44,848 nucleotides of DNA. Origin: an uncultured Lachnospiraceae bacterium. GTDB taxonomy: Bacteria; Bacillota; Clostridia; Lachnospirales; Lachnospiraceae. Shown here in pieces: positions 8,184 through 17,239 of this stretch. The notes under the pieces were generated by a model. The model saw only the letters and a program-made list of their open reading frames with translations, made no database searches and had not been told where the DNA came from. Numbering within the stretch: position 1 is the stretch's first letter; every line of letters starts with the position of its first letter. A program made the position numbers and the translations under genes. The DNA lies in contig CANRMF010000013.1 in NCBI GenBank assembly GCA_947631665.1, positions 1 through 44,848 of the forward strand, in the 5' to 3' direction.

Positions 8184-11100
8184 ATGAATTACTTTGATTA
8201 TCCGCTGTACCGGTTAAATGAATTTGTGCAGGCGAAGGACTGCCTTTCCCATAACCGTTCGTGTCAGGTGACGGGCTGTGGGGACTCCGGACTTGCGCAT
8301 TTTATCAGTGGACTGAGCGATGGCTATGAGCAGAAAGTCATCGTTACTTTTAGTGCCGTAAAAGCGGCGGAATTGTATGAAGACTTAAAAGCATTTCGTG
8401 ATGATGTCGTGCTGTATCCGTCGAAAGATTTTATTTTTTTCAGCGCGGACATTCATGGAACACTGATTATGCAGCAGCGGCTTGAGTTTCTGCAAAGACT
8501 GGTTCAGAATGAACCGTTTACGGTTATTCTGACGGCGGACGCTTTTATGGACAAAATTCTTCCGTTTGAGCAGTTGCAGAGCCATTCCATTGAAATATCT
8601 GAGGGCAGTATCGTACAGATAGAGGCGCTCAAAACAAAACTGGTTCAGATGGGCTACGAGGCAGTAGAGCAGGTAAGCGGCGCAGGACAGTTTGCAGTTC
8701 GCGGAAGTATTATTGATATCTTTACGCTCTCAGACGACGTGCCTTACAGAATTGATTTGTGGGACGAGGAAGTAGACCTCATCAAAAGCTTTGAGATAGA
8801 GAGTCAGCGCTCGATTGAAAATCTTTCAAAAATCCGGATATATCCGGCGACGGAATATATTCTGACAAAAGAGCAGATAGCGCGGGGCGTGGAAAAAATA
8901 AAAAAAGAACTGAAAGAGCAGATTGAGCTTTTCCGGAAAGCGATGAAAACGGAGGAGGCGCACCGCCTCAAAATGGCGACGCAGGATTTCCTGAACACGA
9001 TGGAAATCAATCCCGCAGCCGTAGCGATAGATAGTTATGTAAACTATTTCTGTGATAATACCGTAAGCCTTCTGGAATATTTAAAAGACGCAGTCTTTTT
9101 TATCGATGAACCGAGACGGGTGCTCGAACATGTCCGCAGCGTTTCGGCGGAATTTTCCGAGAGCATGTCCCACCGGCTGGAAAAGGGATATGTGTTGCCG
9201 CAGCAGACGGACGTTATCTGGCCAAAAGAGCAGATTTTGGAAAGCCTCAGAGCAAGGCAGTGCGTTTTGTTTACTTCAATTTCACAGAAACTCGACTTTT
9301 TTCAGGCGACGGATTTCATAGAAGTCGACGCGCGCAATGTCAGTCCTTACAACAACCGGTTTGAAATTCTGGTCGAGGATTTAAAGCGGTATAAAAAACA
9401 GAAATATGCGGTGCTGTTGGTGACATCATCAGCGACCAGAGGAAAACGTCTGGCGCAGGATTTGAGGGACTTTGATATCAGCGCTTTTTATGAAGAAGAC
9501 AAGACGCGCGAAGTAAAAGTGGGCGAAGTGATGATTGTCAAAGGACATCTCCGCAAAGGATTTTTTTATCCGGTAATAAAATTTGCGGCAATTTCCGACA
9601 ACGACATTTTCGGGCAGAAAAAGAAAAAAAAGCGGAGAAAGCACAATTATTCGGGCGATACCATTTCAAGTTTTTCTGATTTGAGCGTCGGAGACTATGT
9701 AGTTCATGAAAATCATGGTCTGGGGATTTACAAAGGAATTGAAAAAGTTGAAGTAGACCATGTGCTCAAAGATTATATCAAAATAGAATACGCAGACGGC
9801 GGCAGCCTCTATGTGCTTGCCACCCAGCTTGACGTAATTCAGAAATATGCGGACGGCGGGGAAAAAGCGCCAAAATTGAACCGGCTTGGCGGCGCAGAGT
9901 GGAAAAAGACAAAAACGCGGGTGAAAAAAGCGGTGGAGGACATCGCGCAGGAACTTGTGTCGCTTTATGCAATCCGCGAAAACAGTCAGGGATACGCTTT
10001 CAGTCCTGACAGTGAGTGGCAGAAAGAATTTGAGGAAATGTTCCCGTTTGAGGAAACAGAGGATCAGTTACATGCCATCAATGAAGTAAAAAAAGACATG
10101 GAAAGTACCAAAATCATGGACCGGCTCATCTGCGGCGATGTGGGTTTTGGAAAGACAGAAGTGGCAATCCGCGCGGCGTTCAAGGCAGTGCAGGATAATA
10201 AACAGGTGGCGTATCTTGTGCCGACGACCGTTTTGGCGCAGCAGCATTACAAGACTTTTACGCAGCGGTTTAAAGATTTTCCGGTGCGTGTGGAAATGCT
10301 CTCGCGGTTTCGGACGAAAGCGAATATCGCGCAGACAATCCGGGACTTGAAAAAAGGATATGTGGACATTGTCATCGGAACGCACAGACTGCTCAGCAAA
10401 GACGTAAAATTTAAGGATTTAGGTCTGCTGATTATCGACGAGGAACAGCGTTTCGGCGTCCGGCACAAAGAAAAAATCAAGGAACTGAAAAATACGGTAG
10501 ATGTAATGACATTGACGGCGACGCCGATACCGAGGACACTCCATATGAGCCTGATTGGTATCCGCGATATGTGCGTGATGGAAGAACCGCCGCAGGATCG
10601 TATGCCGATTCAGACATTTGTGATGGAATACAATGAAGAAATTGCCCGCGATGCGATTCATCGAGAACTTGCCCGAAACGGTCAGGTGTACTATGTGTAC
10701 AACCGCGTACAGGACATTGCGGAGATGGCGGCGCGGGTGCAGAACATTGTGCCGGAGGCTTCGGTTGCTTTTGCGCATGGACAGATGAGCGAACGGCAGC
10801 TTGAAGATGTGATGTACGATTTTGTAAACGGAGATATCGACGTGCTTGTCACGACGACGATTATAGAAACGGGACTCGATATTCCAAACGCCAACACGAT
10901 TATCATACACAGCGCAGAGCGTATGGGACTGTCCCAGTTGTATCAGCTTCGGGGCAGGGTAGGACGCTCCAACCGCACCGCTTACGCATTTATGATGTAC
11001 AACAGAAACAAACTGCTGACCGAGATTGCCCAAAAGCGGCTTGGGGCGATTCGCGACTTTACGGAGCTTGGCTCCGGTGTTAAAATTGCCATGAGGGATT

Positions 11101-11690
11101 TGGAAATCCGCGGTACGGGTAATCTGCTCGGCGCGGCGCAGAGCGGACACATGGAAGAAGTCGGCTACGACCTGTACTGCAAAATGCTCAATGAAGCCGT
11201 CAGTGTGCTGAAAGGGAACAAACCGAAGGAAGATTTTGAAACAAAGGTTGACTTGACGGTCGATGCGTTTGTCCCGCCGGCTTATATTAAAAATGAAGCA
11301 CTGAAAATGGACGTTTACAAACGGATTGCAGGGATTGAGACCATCGGGGAATACGAGGATATGCAGGACGAACTGCTCGACCGTTTCGGGGATATTCCGC
11401 CGCAGGTCGAAAATCTTTTAAAAATCGTGCTGTTAAAGAGCAAGGCCCATCAGGTTTATGTTACGGAAATTTCAGGCAATAAAAACCGTATGAAAATTTC
11501 CATGTGGCCTGATGCGAAAATTGATGTGGAACGTATTCCGCTGCTGGTTCGGGAGTACAGAGGACGCCTCAAATTTATACCGACGGATACGCCGTACTTT
11601 TTGTACGAGCCTCAAAACAGCGGACAGGCAGTGCTTGAGCGCGCGGAACATCTGATAGATGATTTATCGACCCTGCTGGGAGAACTATAA
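8184..11690 (+). CDS. mfd: Transcription-repair coupling factor Mfd
   Basis: This 1168-residue ATP-driven translocase removes RNA polymerase stalled at DNA lesions and recruits UvrA. The order is as expected: a UvrB-like N-terminal region, a CarD-like RNA polymerase-interaction domain starting near residue 500 (SVGDYVVHENHGLGIYKG), then a RecG-like helicase with Walker A GDVGFGKT near 651 and DEEQ at 752-755, LTATPIPRTL, and the QLRGRVGRS motif. A C-terminal regulatory domain closes it. The length is normal. The ATG at 8184 follows GCAGGGTAG. The final codons (LLGEL-stop) are echoed just downstream by an ILGERL-stop sequence that includes the ribosome site of the next gene. Confidence 0.97.
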   Translation: MNYFDYPLYRLNEFVQAKDCLSHNRSCQVTGCGDSGLAHFISGLSDGYEQKVIVTFSAVKAAELYEDLKAFRDDVVLYPSKDFIFFSADIHGTLIMQQRLEFLQRLVQNEPFTVILTADAFMDKILPFEQLQSHSIEISEGSIVQIEALKTKLVQMGYEAVEQVSGAGQFAVRGSIIDIFTLSDDVPYRIDLWDEEVDLIKSFEIESQRSIENLSKIRIYPATEYILTKEQIARGVEKIKKELKEQIELFRKAMKTEEAHRLKMATQDFLNTMEINPAAVAIDSYVNYFCDNTVSLLEYLKDAVFFIDEPRRVLEHVRSVSAEFSESMSHRLEKGYVLPQQTDVIWPKEQILESLRARQCVLFTSISQKLDFFQATDFIEVDARNVSPYNNRFEILVEDLKRYKKQKYAVLLVTSSATRGKRLAQDLRDFDISAFYEEDKTREVKVGEVMIVKGHLRKGFFYPVIKFAAISDNDIFGQKKKKKRRKHNYSGDTISSFSDLSVGDYVVHENHGLGIYKGIEKVEVDHVLKDYIKIEYADGGSLYVLATQLDVIQKYADGGEKAPKLNRLGGAEWKKTKTRVKKAVEDIAQELVSLYAIRENSQGYAFSPDSEWQKEFEEMFPFEETEDQLHAINEVKKDMESTKIMDRLICGDVGFGKTEVAIRAAFKAVQDNKQVAYLVPTTVLAQQHYKTFTQRFKDFPVRVEMLSRFRTKANIAQTIRDLKKGYVDIVIGTHRLLSKDVKFKDLGLLIIDEEQRFGVRHKEKIKELKNTVDVMTLTATPIPRTLHMSLIGIRDMCVMEEPPQDRMPIQTFVMEYNEEIARDAIHRELARNGQVYYVYNRVQDIAEMAARVQNIVPEASVAFAHGQMSERQLEDVMYDFVNGDIDVLVTTTIIETGLDIPNANTIIIHSAERMGLSQLYQLRGRVGRSNRTAYAFMMYNRNKLLTEIAQKRLGAIRDFTELGSGVKIAMRDLEIRGTGNLLGAAQSGHMEEVGYDLYCKMLNEAVSVLKGNKPKEDFETKVDLTVDAFVPPAYIKNEALKMDVYKRIAGIETIGEYEDMQDELLDRFGDIPPQVENLLKIVLLKSKAHQVYVTEISGNKNRMKISMWPDAKIDVERIPLLVREYRGRLKFIPTDTPYFLYEPQNSGQAVLERAEHLIDDLSTLLGEL

Positions 11691-11711
11691 AATGATTTTG
11701 GGAGAACGGCT

Positions 11712-12404
11712 ATGAAAAAAATATTGATGTATATGATATTTGTGACGGCGTGCATTGCCCTGACGGCATGTGGCCGGAAAGATACGGAGAAAGAAGAACA
11801 GACAACGGGCAGGCCGGAGGACTTTGAAGTGATTGCCATTCACGCGGGAAATCTGCCGGTTTATCTGGACGAAGCCAAATACTACGCTTACACAGCGCAG
11901 GCGACGTATGAAACATATTATCTTACCCAAAATCTGGAAATCGACTGGAAAGACGAGATGACCGGCGGTTCTACATGGGAAACTGTCGTTAAAGGGCAGG
12001 TTTTGGACGAAATCTGCAAACGGGAATGTATGTACTCCTTAGCGGAACAGTATAACGTTTCCCTGACAGAAGAAGAAAAAAATGAGATAAAGAAAGAGGT
12101 TTCTTTATACTTTTCAGACTCCGATGAAAAACTTTTAAAGAAAATCAATATCAGCAAAGAACGGCTGGAGAACGTATTTCAAAAGAAGAAAACAGCCGAA
12201 AAAGTAGAGGCGGTCATGGAAGCCATGAGCGCGAAAGAAAGCGGAGATGCGACGCAGAATAAAAAATCAAAAGAGGTGTATTCGGAGTGGAAGCAGGAGA
12301 ACACTGTCATGGCAACGGAAGCGTGGCAGCAGATCCGGTTTGACGAACCGGTCTTTACAATGGAAGACCTGACGGAAAATCAGCAGCGCGGCGAGCAGCA
12401 GTAA
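11712..12404 (+). CDS. Lipoprotein with SurA-N-like/PrsA-like chaperone region
   Basis: This 230-residue exported protein has a signal peptide ending in lipobox LTAC, with the lipidated Cys at residue 20, so it is probably anchored on the outer face of the membrane. The remainder is charged and helical, like the N-terminal chaperone part of SurA/PrsA proteins that often follow mfd in Clostridia. No parvulin prolyl-isomerase domain is visible, so isomerase activity should not be assumed. GGGAGAAC at 11700-11707 is the ribosome site. The last 25 bases overlap the 3' end of the convergent DnaJ-like gene. Confidence 0.75.
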   Translation: MKKILMYMIFVTACIALTACGRKDTEKEEQTTGRPEDFEVIAIHAGNLPVYLDEAKYYAYTAQATYETYYLTQNLEIDWKDEMTGGSTWETVVKGQVLDEICKRECMYSLAEQYNVSLTEEEKNEIKKEVSLYFSDSDEKLLKKINISKERLENVFQKKKTAEKVEAVMEAMSAKESGDATQNKKSKEVYSEWKQENTVMATEAWQQIRFDEPVFTMEDLTENQQRGEQQ

Positions 12405-13078
12405 CTCATGAGGCAGAGCGCATAACAGGGCATCATGGAGGCACACATAGAGCGTTCGTCGCCGCCGTAGGAAAACTGTCTTTCCTGATACCATTGGCCG
12501 CCGCTTTGCAATGTCTGGTACAACCGTTGGTAGGAAATATTGTCCGGCTCCATTTCGACCGCCTGCTTTGCATGGTCTAAAGCAAGAATATTGTTGCCCA
12601 GATTATGGTTTGCAATGGCGCTTAAAAAATACCAGCGGGAATTGCGCTGACTGATATTGGCAAGCACATTTAATGCCTCGCGGAAATGGTGGTTGTTAAT
12701 ATAATTAGACGCCGCCGTATAGTAGGAATCCTCCTGATTATAGCCGCCGGAGGAATTGGCGTTCTGACCGCCGTAAAATCCGCCGCCGAAGGCTTCCCTG
12801 AATAAATCCTCGAAGGAAGTATAGCCTCCGTAGGAGCCTGTACTGCCGGAATTGTAAGAGCCTGACTGATATCCGCCGTTAAAACCGGCTTTCCGCTCTT
12901 TCATAATCTGGTCATACGCCTGCTGGACTAATTTAAACATTTCTTCCGCTTTTTCTTTATTTGGATTGTCTACATTTGCGTCAGGGTGGTATTTGCGGCT
13001 TTTTTCCCGATAAGCCTTCTTGATTTCTTCATCAGAGGCGTCTCTGGAAACGCCTAATACATTATACGGATCGCTCAT
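12380..13078 (-). CDS. DnaJ-domain protein with TPR-like C-terminal part
   Basis: This 232-residue protein begins with a J domain (residues 1-65; HPD at 31-33) that would stimulate an Hsp70 partner. A Gly/Ser/Tyr-rich linker follows (about 75-118), then a TPR-like helical repeat ([45 protein letters not shown]). The C terminus is rich in Cys (seven in the last 23 residues), possibly metal-binding or membrane-associated. It lacks the DnaJ zinc-finger and substrate domains, so it is not DnaJ itself. Its start overlaps the upstream DUF5685 gene by 17 bases and its 3' end overlaps the convergent lipoprotein gene by 25 bases. Confidence 0.85.
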   Translation of the reverse strand: MSDPYNVLGVSRDASDEEIKKAYREKSRKYHPDANVDNPNKEKAEEMFKLVQQAYDQIMKERKAGFNGGYQSGSYNSGSTGSYGGYTSFEDLFREAFGGGFYGGQNANSSGGYNQEDSYYTAASNYINNHHFREALNVLANISQRNSRWYFLSAIANHNLGNNILALDHAKQAVEMEPDNISYQRLYQTLQSGGQWYQERQFSYGGDERSMCASMMPCYALCLMSYCCSPRC

Positions 13079-13928
13079 TTTGAACTCCTAATCGTTTTTC
13101 TCTAATAATATAGTATTTCTGCCAAACGCCGGCATACATAATATTTCGCAGAATTTCCGCATTTTCCAAAATTGGAAGATATTCAAATTCCTTTGTGGCC
13201 TCGGCAATCATCATGGTCAGCATGGAATGAATCTGCCCGTCGAAATCTTCTTTGTCCTCAGACAAAAGAAACGGATTGTACCTGCCGCGCCTGCGGTCTT
13301 GTTCCAAATCCTCATAAGCGTCCAGAATATAAATAAACTTTCCCAGAAAAAATCCGATTTTTCTTAAAGACGGACTCCACAAATCTTTATGAGGCTCGAA
13401 AAGCGCCGCAATTATTTTACCAAAAATACCCGCCATTGTGTCAAGGTCTGTTTCATTATTTTTTTCGCGGGCGCTGAGCTCGTCCAGCAAACCGGCAACG
13501 GTGCGCGCTTTTTCATCATAACGGATAAAGTCCTGCGCGAGAATATTTCTGCGCGGCGATGTCTGGCGTCGTATCATTTTGGAAAACGCCAGTTTTAAAA
13601 GGGAATGGTCGTCGTTCCAGTCGTCTTTTGCTTTGTAGTAGGCAAGCAGAAGATTCATATCCGCAGCATAGTCCGTATAAACGGTTTGAACGACGCGGTG
13701 TTTTTTTGCGGGGTGAACCATACATCGGTGGGTTTCCTCCGTTTTTTCCGCTTCATAGAGGGCGGAAAGAAGGATTGCAAGAAACGTCATGTCATAGGTG
13801 AGCGTCATCTGCCCTGAAATGCCATGCCTTGTTTTGAGCGAGCGGCAAAGCCCGCAGTAATAAGCCTGATAAATGTCAAAATCTTTTATTTTTAATTCCT
13901 GCCGGAGCGCAGTCACATATCCGAACAT
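13062..13928 (-). CDS. DUF5685 family protein
   Basis: This 288-residue protein has the DUF5685 opening [20 protein letters not shown] and YYCGLC near residues 24-29, with a second Cys/His cluster ([11 protein letters not shown]). The helical remainder has conserved acidic patches ([18 protein letters not shown]) that resemble metal or prenyl-diphosphate sites; no function is established. The ATG at 13928 matches the usual family start; an in-frame TTG four codons upstream is less likely because GGGG then falls in the coding region. It is linked to the DnaJ-domain gene with a 17-base overlap, an arrangement common in Clostridia to my knowledge. Confidence 0.8.
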   Translation of the reverse strand: MFGYVTALRQELKIKDFDIYQAYYCGLCRSLKTRHGISGQMTLTYDMTFLAILLSALYEAEKTEETHRCMVHPAKKHRVVQTVYTDYAADMNLLLAYYKAKDDWNDDHSLLKLAFSKMIRRQTSPRRNILAQDFIRYDEKARTVAGLLDELSAREKNNETDLDTMAGIFGKIIAALFEPHKDLWSPSLRKIGFFLGKFIYILDAYEDLEQDRRRGRYNPFLLSEDKEDFDGQIHSMLTMMIAEATKEFEYLPILENAEILRNIMYAGVWQKYYIIREKRLGVQNERSV

Positions 13929-13970
13929 CGTTTTCCCCAATCAATATCAAAATAAAACCCATGAAAGAAA

Positions 13971-14036
13971 TTAACTTTTTTTCACAAATCTGTAGCCACA
14001 TTTTAACTTTTTTTCACAAATCTGCAGCCGCATTTT
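13971..14036 (-). repeat. Two-copy repeat of the zinc-ribbon gene tail
   Basis: A ~34-base unit with 32-bp period occurs twice (from 13971 and from 14003). The copy at 14003-14036 encodes the end of the zinc-ribbon gene (minus strand, CGCRFVKKS-stop). The other copy, past the stop, would encode CGYRFVKKS-stop. Confidence 0.85.
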
Positions 14037-14404
14037 GGACATCGGATTTCAATACGCCCATGTCCCTTTGGAATACGGATTGTCTGCTTACAGCCGGGAC
14101 ATTTGAAAAAACGGTAATATTTTCTCTGACCGGCGGCTTTTTTCTGAATACGGAACGCTTTTTTCAGCTTTGCGACCGCCTTCAAATATTTTTCGTTTTC
14201 CGCCGCCCGTTTGTAAATCTGTTTAGAAAAAATGCGGTAATAGGTGTAAATAATGAGCGCCATCGACAGCAGATTTAATAGTGGAGTGGATATAAAAAAT
14301 GATAAAACGCATATTACTAAAATAAGACCGAGCAAAAAAGATGAAAACTGGTCGTATCCGTATCTGCCGTACATAAAATTCATCAGTCTGTTTCTAAAAT
14401 TCAT
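14003..14404 (-). CDS. Small membrane protein with C-terminal zinc ribbon
   Basis: This 133-residue protein has MYGRYGYDQFSSFLLG near the start and two closely spaced membrane helices (about residues 23-55: LLGLILVICVLSFFI and LLNLLSMALIIYTYY). A basic helical region and a CPGC...CPKCGC zinc ribbon (C102-C105 and C122-C125 approximately) follow. It looks like a membrane-anchored zinc-ribbon protein of unknown role that I recognise as common in Lachnospiraceae. It is divergent from the exopolysaccharide cluster. Its last nine codons and stop are duplicated downstream. Confidence 0.75.
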   Translation of the reverse strand: MNFRNRLMNFMYGRYGYDQFSSFLLGLILVICVLSFFISTPLLNLLSMALIIYTYYRIFSKQIYKRAAENEKYLKAVAKLKKAFRIQKKAAGQRKYYRFFKCPGCKQTIRIPKGHGRIEIRCPKCGCRFVKKS

Positions 14405-14691
14405 CGTAATTGATGCAGAAAATACCTTCTGCGCTCCTTTCTGAAAAAATTACATACAGAAAGAATAAAAGAAATCAGGAAGAATTTCAATGGATACACA
14501 ACTCAATTTACAGATATTTAATAAAAATTTACACTTTATTAAAAAAATCATATTTTTTTTAGGGGGGGTGTATCTTTAAAAAAAATATGGTAAAATACTA
14601 GAAAGTGTGTGAAAAAAAACGGATAGAGACATGAAAAACTGTATTTACATAGCACTTCAAACGATTAGATGAATTGAAAGGAAATCGACCT
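14405..14691. other. Intergenic region between divergent genes, with EPS promoter
   Basis: This very AT-rich region contains a GGGGGGG run at 14562-14568 and an extended -10 (TGGTAAAAT, 14588-14596) with a poor -35. It is the probable start of exopolysaccharide transcription on the plus strand, about 95 bases before the first start codon. No RNA element was recognised in the leader. Confidence 0.4.
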
Positions 14692-16158
14692 ATGCATATT
14701 AAGTACAGCAATTGGATGAAGCACTGGGATTTTATTTTATCGGATTTAATATGTATCAACTTGTCTCTCTACCTTGCCTTTTTCTGCAGGTATTTTTTGG
14801 ATACCAGCGCGCAGTCGCTTGATATCAATATGTATTTGTATCGGGATTACCGGCTGTTGGCGCTGTTTGCGTCGGTGATGCACTTCTGCATTGCCTTTTT
14901 CATGAACTATTACTCAGGGGTTCTGAGGAGAGGATATTTTGACGAGTTCAAAAAAGTGGGACTGCACAATCTGATTTTGTTTTTCGCGGTGATGATGTAT
15001 GTGTTTGTTCTGCAGATGAGCGATAACTATTCGCGGACTGTCGTCATTATGTCTTTCGTCATAGATTGTATCCTGATGTATCTGATGCATGTTATTATCA
15101 AGGTTGTAATCATGAACCGCAGAGATGAGAAAAACAGAAAGACATATACGCTGCTTGTCTCATCGAAAAATCTGATTGACGAAGCGCTCGAAGAACTCAG
15201 GGACGGTTCAGACCAGAGATACCGGTTTGTCGGGATTTCCATTTTAGAGGAAGATTTTGACAGGGAGCAGGTAGGCGGTATTCCGGTCGTTTCGACAGGG
15301 CAGGACGTTTTTGAATACGCCTGCAAACATGTCATAGACGATGTAATACTCTGCGTGAGCAGTACGCAGACGGAGGAAAATACGGAAATTATCAATAAGT
15401 TTCTCGTAATGGGCATTACCGTACAGCTCAAGCTGGATATTATATTGCAGGGCAGTTATAATATTCTTTTTTCCCATATCAACAAAGCCAATGTTGCGAT
15501 TATCAGCAACAACAACGTTCATATCGCCCAGTTGTTTTTAAAGCGGCTGATCGACATCTTCGCGGGACTGATTGGCTGCGCTGTTACGGCGTTTCTTTAC
15601 ATTTTTGTAGCGCCTGCGATTAAAATTGCAGATCCGAAGGGGCCGGTATTTTTCAGGCAGCAGCGTGTTGGCAGAAACGGAAGAATTTTTAATATTTACA
15701 AATTCCGTTCCATGTATTCCGATGCGGAGGAGCGCAAGGCGGAACTGATGGAGCAGAATAAAATGCGCGGGCTGATGTTTAAACTGGACGCCGATCCGAG
15801 AATTATCGGCAGCGGGCCTGATGGGACAAAAAAAGGTCTCGGACATTTTCTGCGGGTGACTTCGATTGATGAGTTCCCGAATTTCTGGAGTATTCTCAAA
15901 GGCGATATGAGTCTGGTGGGCACCAGACCGCCGACAATCGACGAGTACCGGCAGTACAAACTGCACCACAAGAGCAGGCTTGCGGCAAAACCGGGACTTA
16001 CCGGCTTGTGGCAGGTGAGCGGACGGAGTAATGTGACGAATTTCGAGGAGATTGTAAAACTCGACAACGAATATATTCAAAATTGGAATATCGGCAAAGA
16101 TATCAAAATTATTTTAAAAACGGTGTGGGTTGTGCTTACCGGCAAAGGCTCACAGTAG
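14692..16158 (+). CDS. Exopolysaccharide polyprenyl-phosphate sugar-1-phosphate transferase (priming enzyme)
   Basis: This 488-residue membrane enzyme starts exopolysaccharide repeat synthesis by moving a sugar-1-phosphate from a nucleotide sugar to undecaprenyl phosphate. It has four N-terminal membrane helices, a CoA-binding-like Rossmann region (RYRFVGISILEEDF), a fifth hydrophobic segment, then the catalytic bacterial sugar transferase domain: KRLIDIFAGLIG, PVFFRQQRVGRNGRIFNIYKFRSM, LRVTSIDEFPNFWSILKGDMSLVGTRPP and KPGLTGLWQVSGRS. The ATG at 14692 with GAAAGGAAAT upstream is preferred to the in-frame TTG at 14674. WcaJ/CpsE-type is clear; which sugar is transferred is not. Confidence 0.92.
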   Translation: MHIKYSNWMKHWDFILSDLICINLSLYLAFFCRYFLDTSAQSLDINMYLYRDYRLLALFASVMHFCIAFFMNYYSGVLRRGYFDEFKKVGLHNLILFFAVMMYVFVLQMSDNYSRTVVIMSFVIDCILMYLMHVIIKVVIMNRRDEKNRKTYTLLVSSKNLIDEALEELRDGSDQRYRFVGISILEEDFDREQVGGIPVVSTGQDVFEYACKHVIDDVILCVSSTQTEENTEIINKFLVMGITVQLKLDIILQGSYNILFSHINKANVAIISNNNVHIAQLFLKRLIDIFAGLIGCAVTAFLYIFVAPAIKIADPKGPVFFRQQRVGRNGRIFNIYKFRSMYSDAEERKAELMEQNKMRGLMFKLDADPRIIGSGPDGTKKGLGHFLRVTSIDEFPNFWSILKGDMSLVGTRPPTIDEYRQYKLHHKSRLAAKPGLTGLWQVSGRSNVTNFEEIVKLDNEYIQNWNIGKDIKIILKTVWVVLTGKGSQ

Positions 16159-16210
16159 AAAGACGGTTCTGCTATCAGGCAGCATCAAAATACAGGTTTC
16201 AGGAGAAAAA

Positions 16211-17239
16211 ATGACGATTATTGTAACCGGCGGAGCGGGATTTATTGGAAGTAATTTTATCTATTATGAATTAGAAAAGTATCCGGAGGATCGGATTGTC
16301 TGTCTTGACAAACTGACTTATGCGGGAAACCTTGCCACATTGGAGGACGCGATGAAAAATCCGCAGTTTCGATTTGTGAAGGGCGACATTGCAGATAAGG
16401 ACTTTGTGGAAAAACTTTTTGAAGAAGAACACCCTGATATTGTGGTAAATTTTGCGGCGGAAAGCCATGTAGACCGCTCTATCGAAGATCCGGGCATTTT
16501 TCTGCAGACGAATATTATCGGTACGCAGGTGTTGATGGACGCCTGCAGAAAATACGGCATTACGAGATATCATCAGGTTTCTACGGACGAGGTTTACGGA
16601 GATTTGCCGTTAGACAGACCGGATTTATTTTTTACCGAAGAAACGCCGATTCATACGTCCAGTCCTTATTCCTCCAGCAAGGCGGGAGCGGATCTTTTAG
16701 TGCTGGCATATTACAGGACATACGGACTGCCGGTCACAATTACCCGATGCAGCAACAATTACGGGCCGTATCAGTTTCCGGAGAAGCTGATACCGCTTAT
16801 GATTTCAAGGGCATTGGCAGAGCAGTCGCTTCCGGTATATGGGAAAGGCGAAAACGTCCGCGACTGGCTCTATGTCAGGGATCACTGTATCGCAGTAGAC
16901 CTTGTGATGAGAAAAGGCCGCGTCGGTGAAGTCTACAATATCGGCGGGCACAATGAAAAGACAAATCTGGAAGTTGTCAAAATCATATTAAAGCAGTTAA
17001 ACAAACCGGAGAGCCTGATTACTTATGTCACAGACAGACCGGGACATGATATGCGTTATGCGATTGATCCGACAAAGATTTACAAGGAGCTCGGCTGGCT
17101 TCCGGAAACGAAATTTGAAGATGGAATCAGGAAAACAATCGACTGGTACCTGAGCCATGAAAGCTGGTGGCAGAATATCATCAGTGGGGAATATCGGAAT
17201 TATTTTGAAAAAATGTATGTAGAGAAGGATAGGGCATAA
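16211..17239 (+). CDS. rfbB: dTDP-glucose 4,6-dehydratase
   Basis: This 342-residue short-chain dehydrogenase family enzyme converts dTDP-glucose to dTDP-4-keto-6-deoxyglucose, a precursor of rhamnose and other deoxysugars. It has NAD-binding GGAGFIGSN, NFAAESHVDRS, the catalytic Thr-Asp-Glu in VSTDEVYGDL, YSSSKAGAD (Y-x3-K) and RCSNNYGPYQFPEKLIPL. The ATG at 16211 follows AGGAGA closely; the longer frame from 16130 lacks support. No RfbA, RfbC or RfbD partner is in the window, so the rest of the pathway must be elsewhere. The next gene begins right after its stop. Confidence 0.95.
   Translation: MTIIVTGGAGFIGSNFIYYELEKYPEDRIVCLDKLTYAGNLATLEDAMKNPQFRFVKGDIADKDFVEKLFEEEHPDIVVNFAAESHVDRSIEDPGIFLQTNIIGTQVLMDACRKYGITRYHQVSTDEVYGDLPLDRPDLFFTEETPIHTSSPYSSSKAGADLLVLAYYRTYGLPVTITRCSNNYGPYQFPEKLIPLMISRALAEQSLPVYGKGENVRDWLYVRDHCIAVDLVMRKGRVGEVYNIGGHNEKTNLEVVKIILKQLNKPESLITYVTDRPGHDMRYAIDPTKIYKELGWLPETKFEDGIRKTIDWYLSHESWWQNIISGEYRNYFEKMYVEKDRA

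Noticed and set aside
10419-11150. 243-codon frame on the minus strand inside mfd
   Set aside because: Shadow of a strongly supported helicase-domain coding region; no protein family likeness.
15538-16080. 180-codon minus-strand frame in the priming transferase gene
   Set aside because: Antisense shadow of a conserved catalytic domain; no ribosome site.
16130-16210. N-terminal extension of RfbB
   Set aside because: The extra residues do not fit the family; ATG 16211 has AGGAGA just upstream and begins directly at the Rossmann strand.
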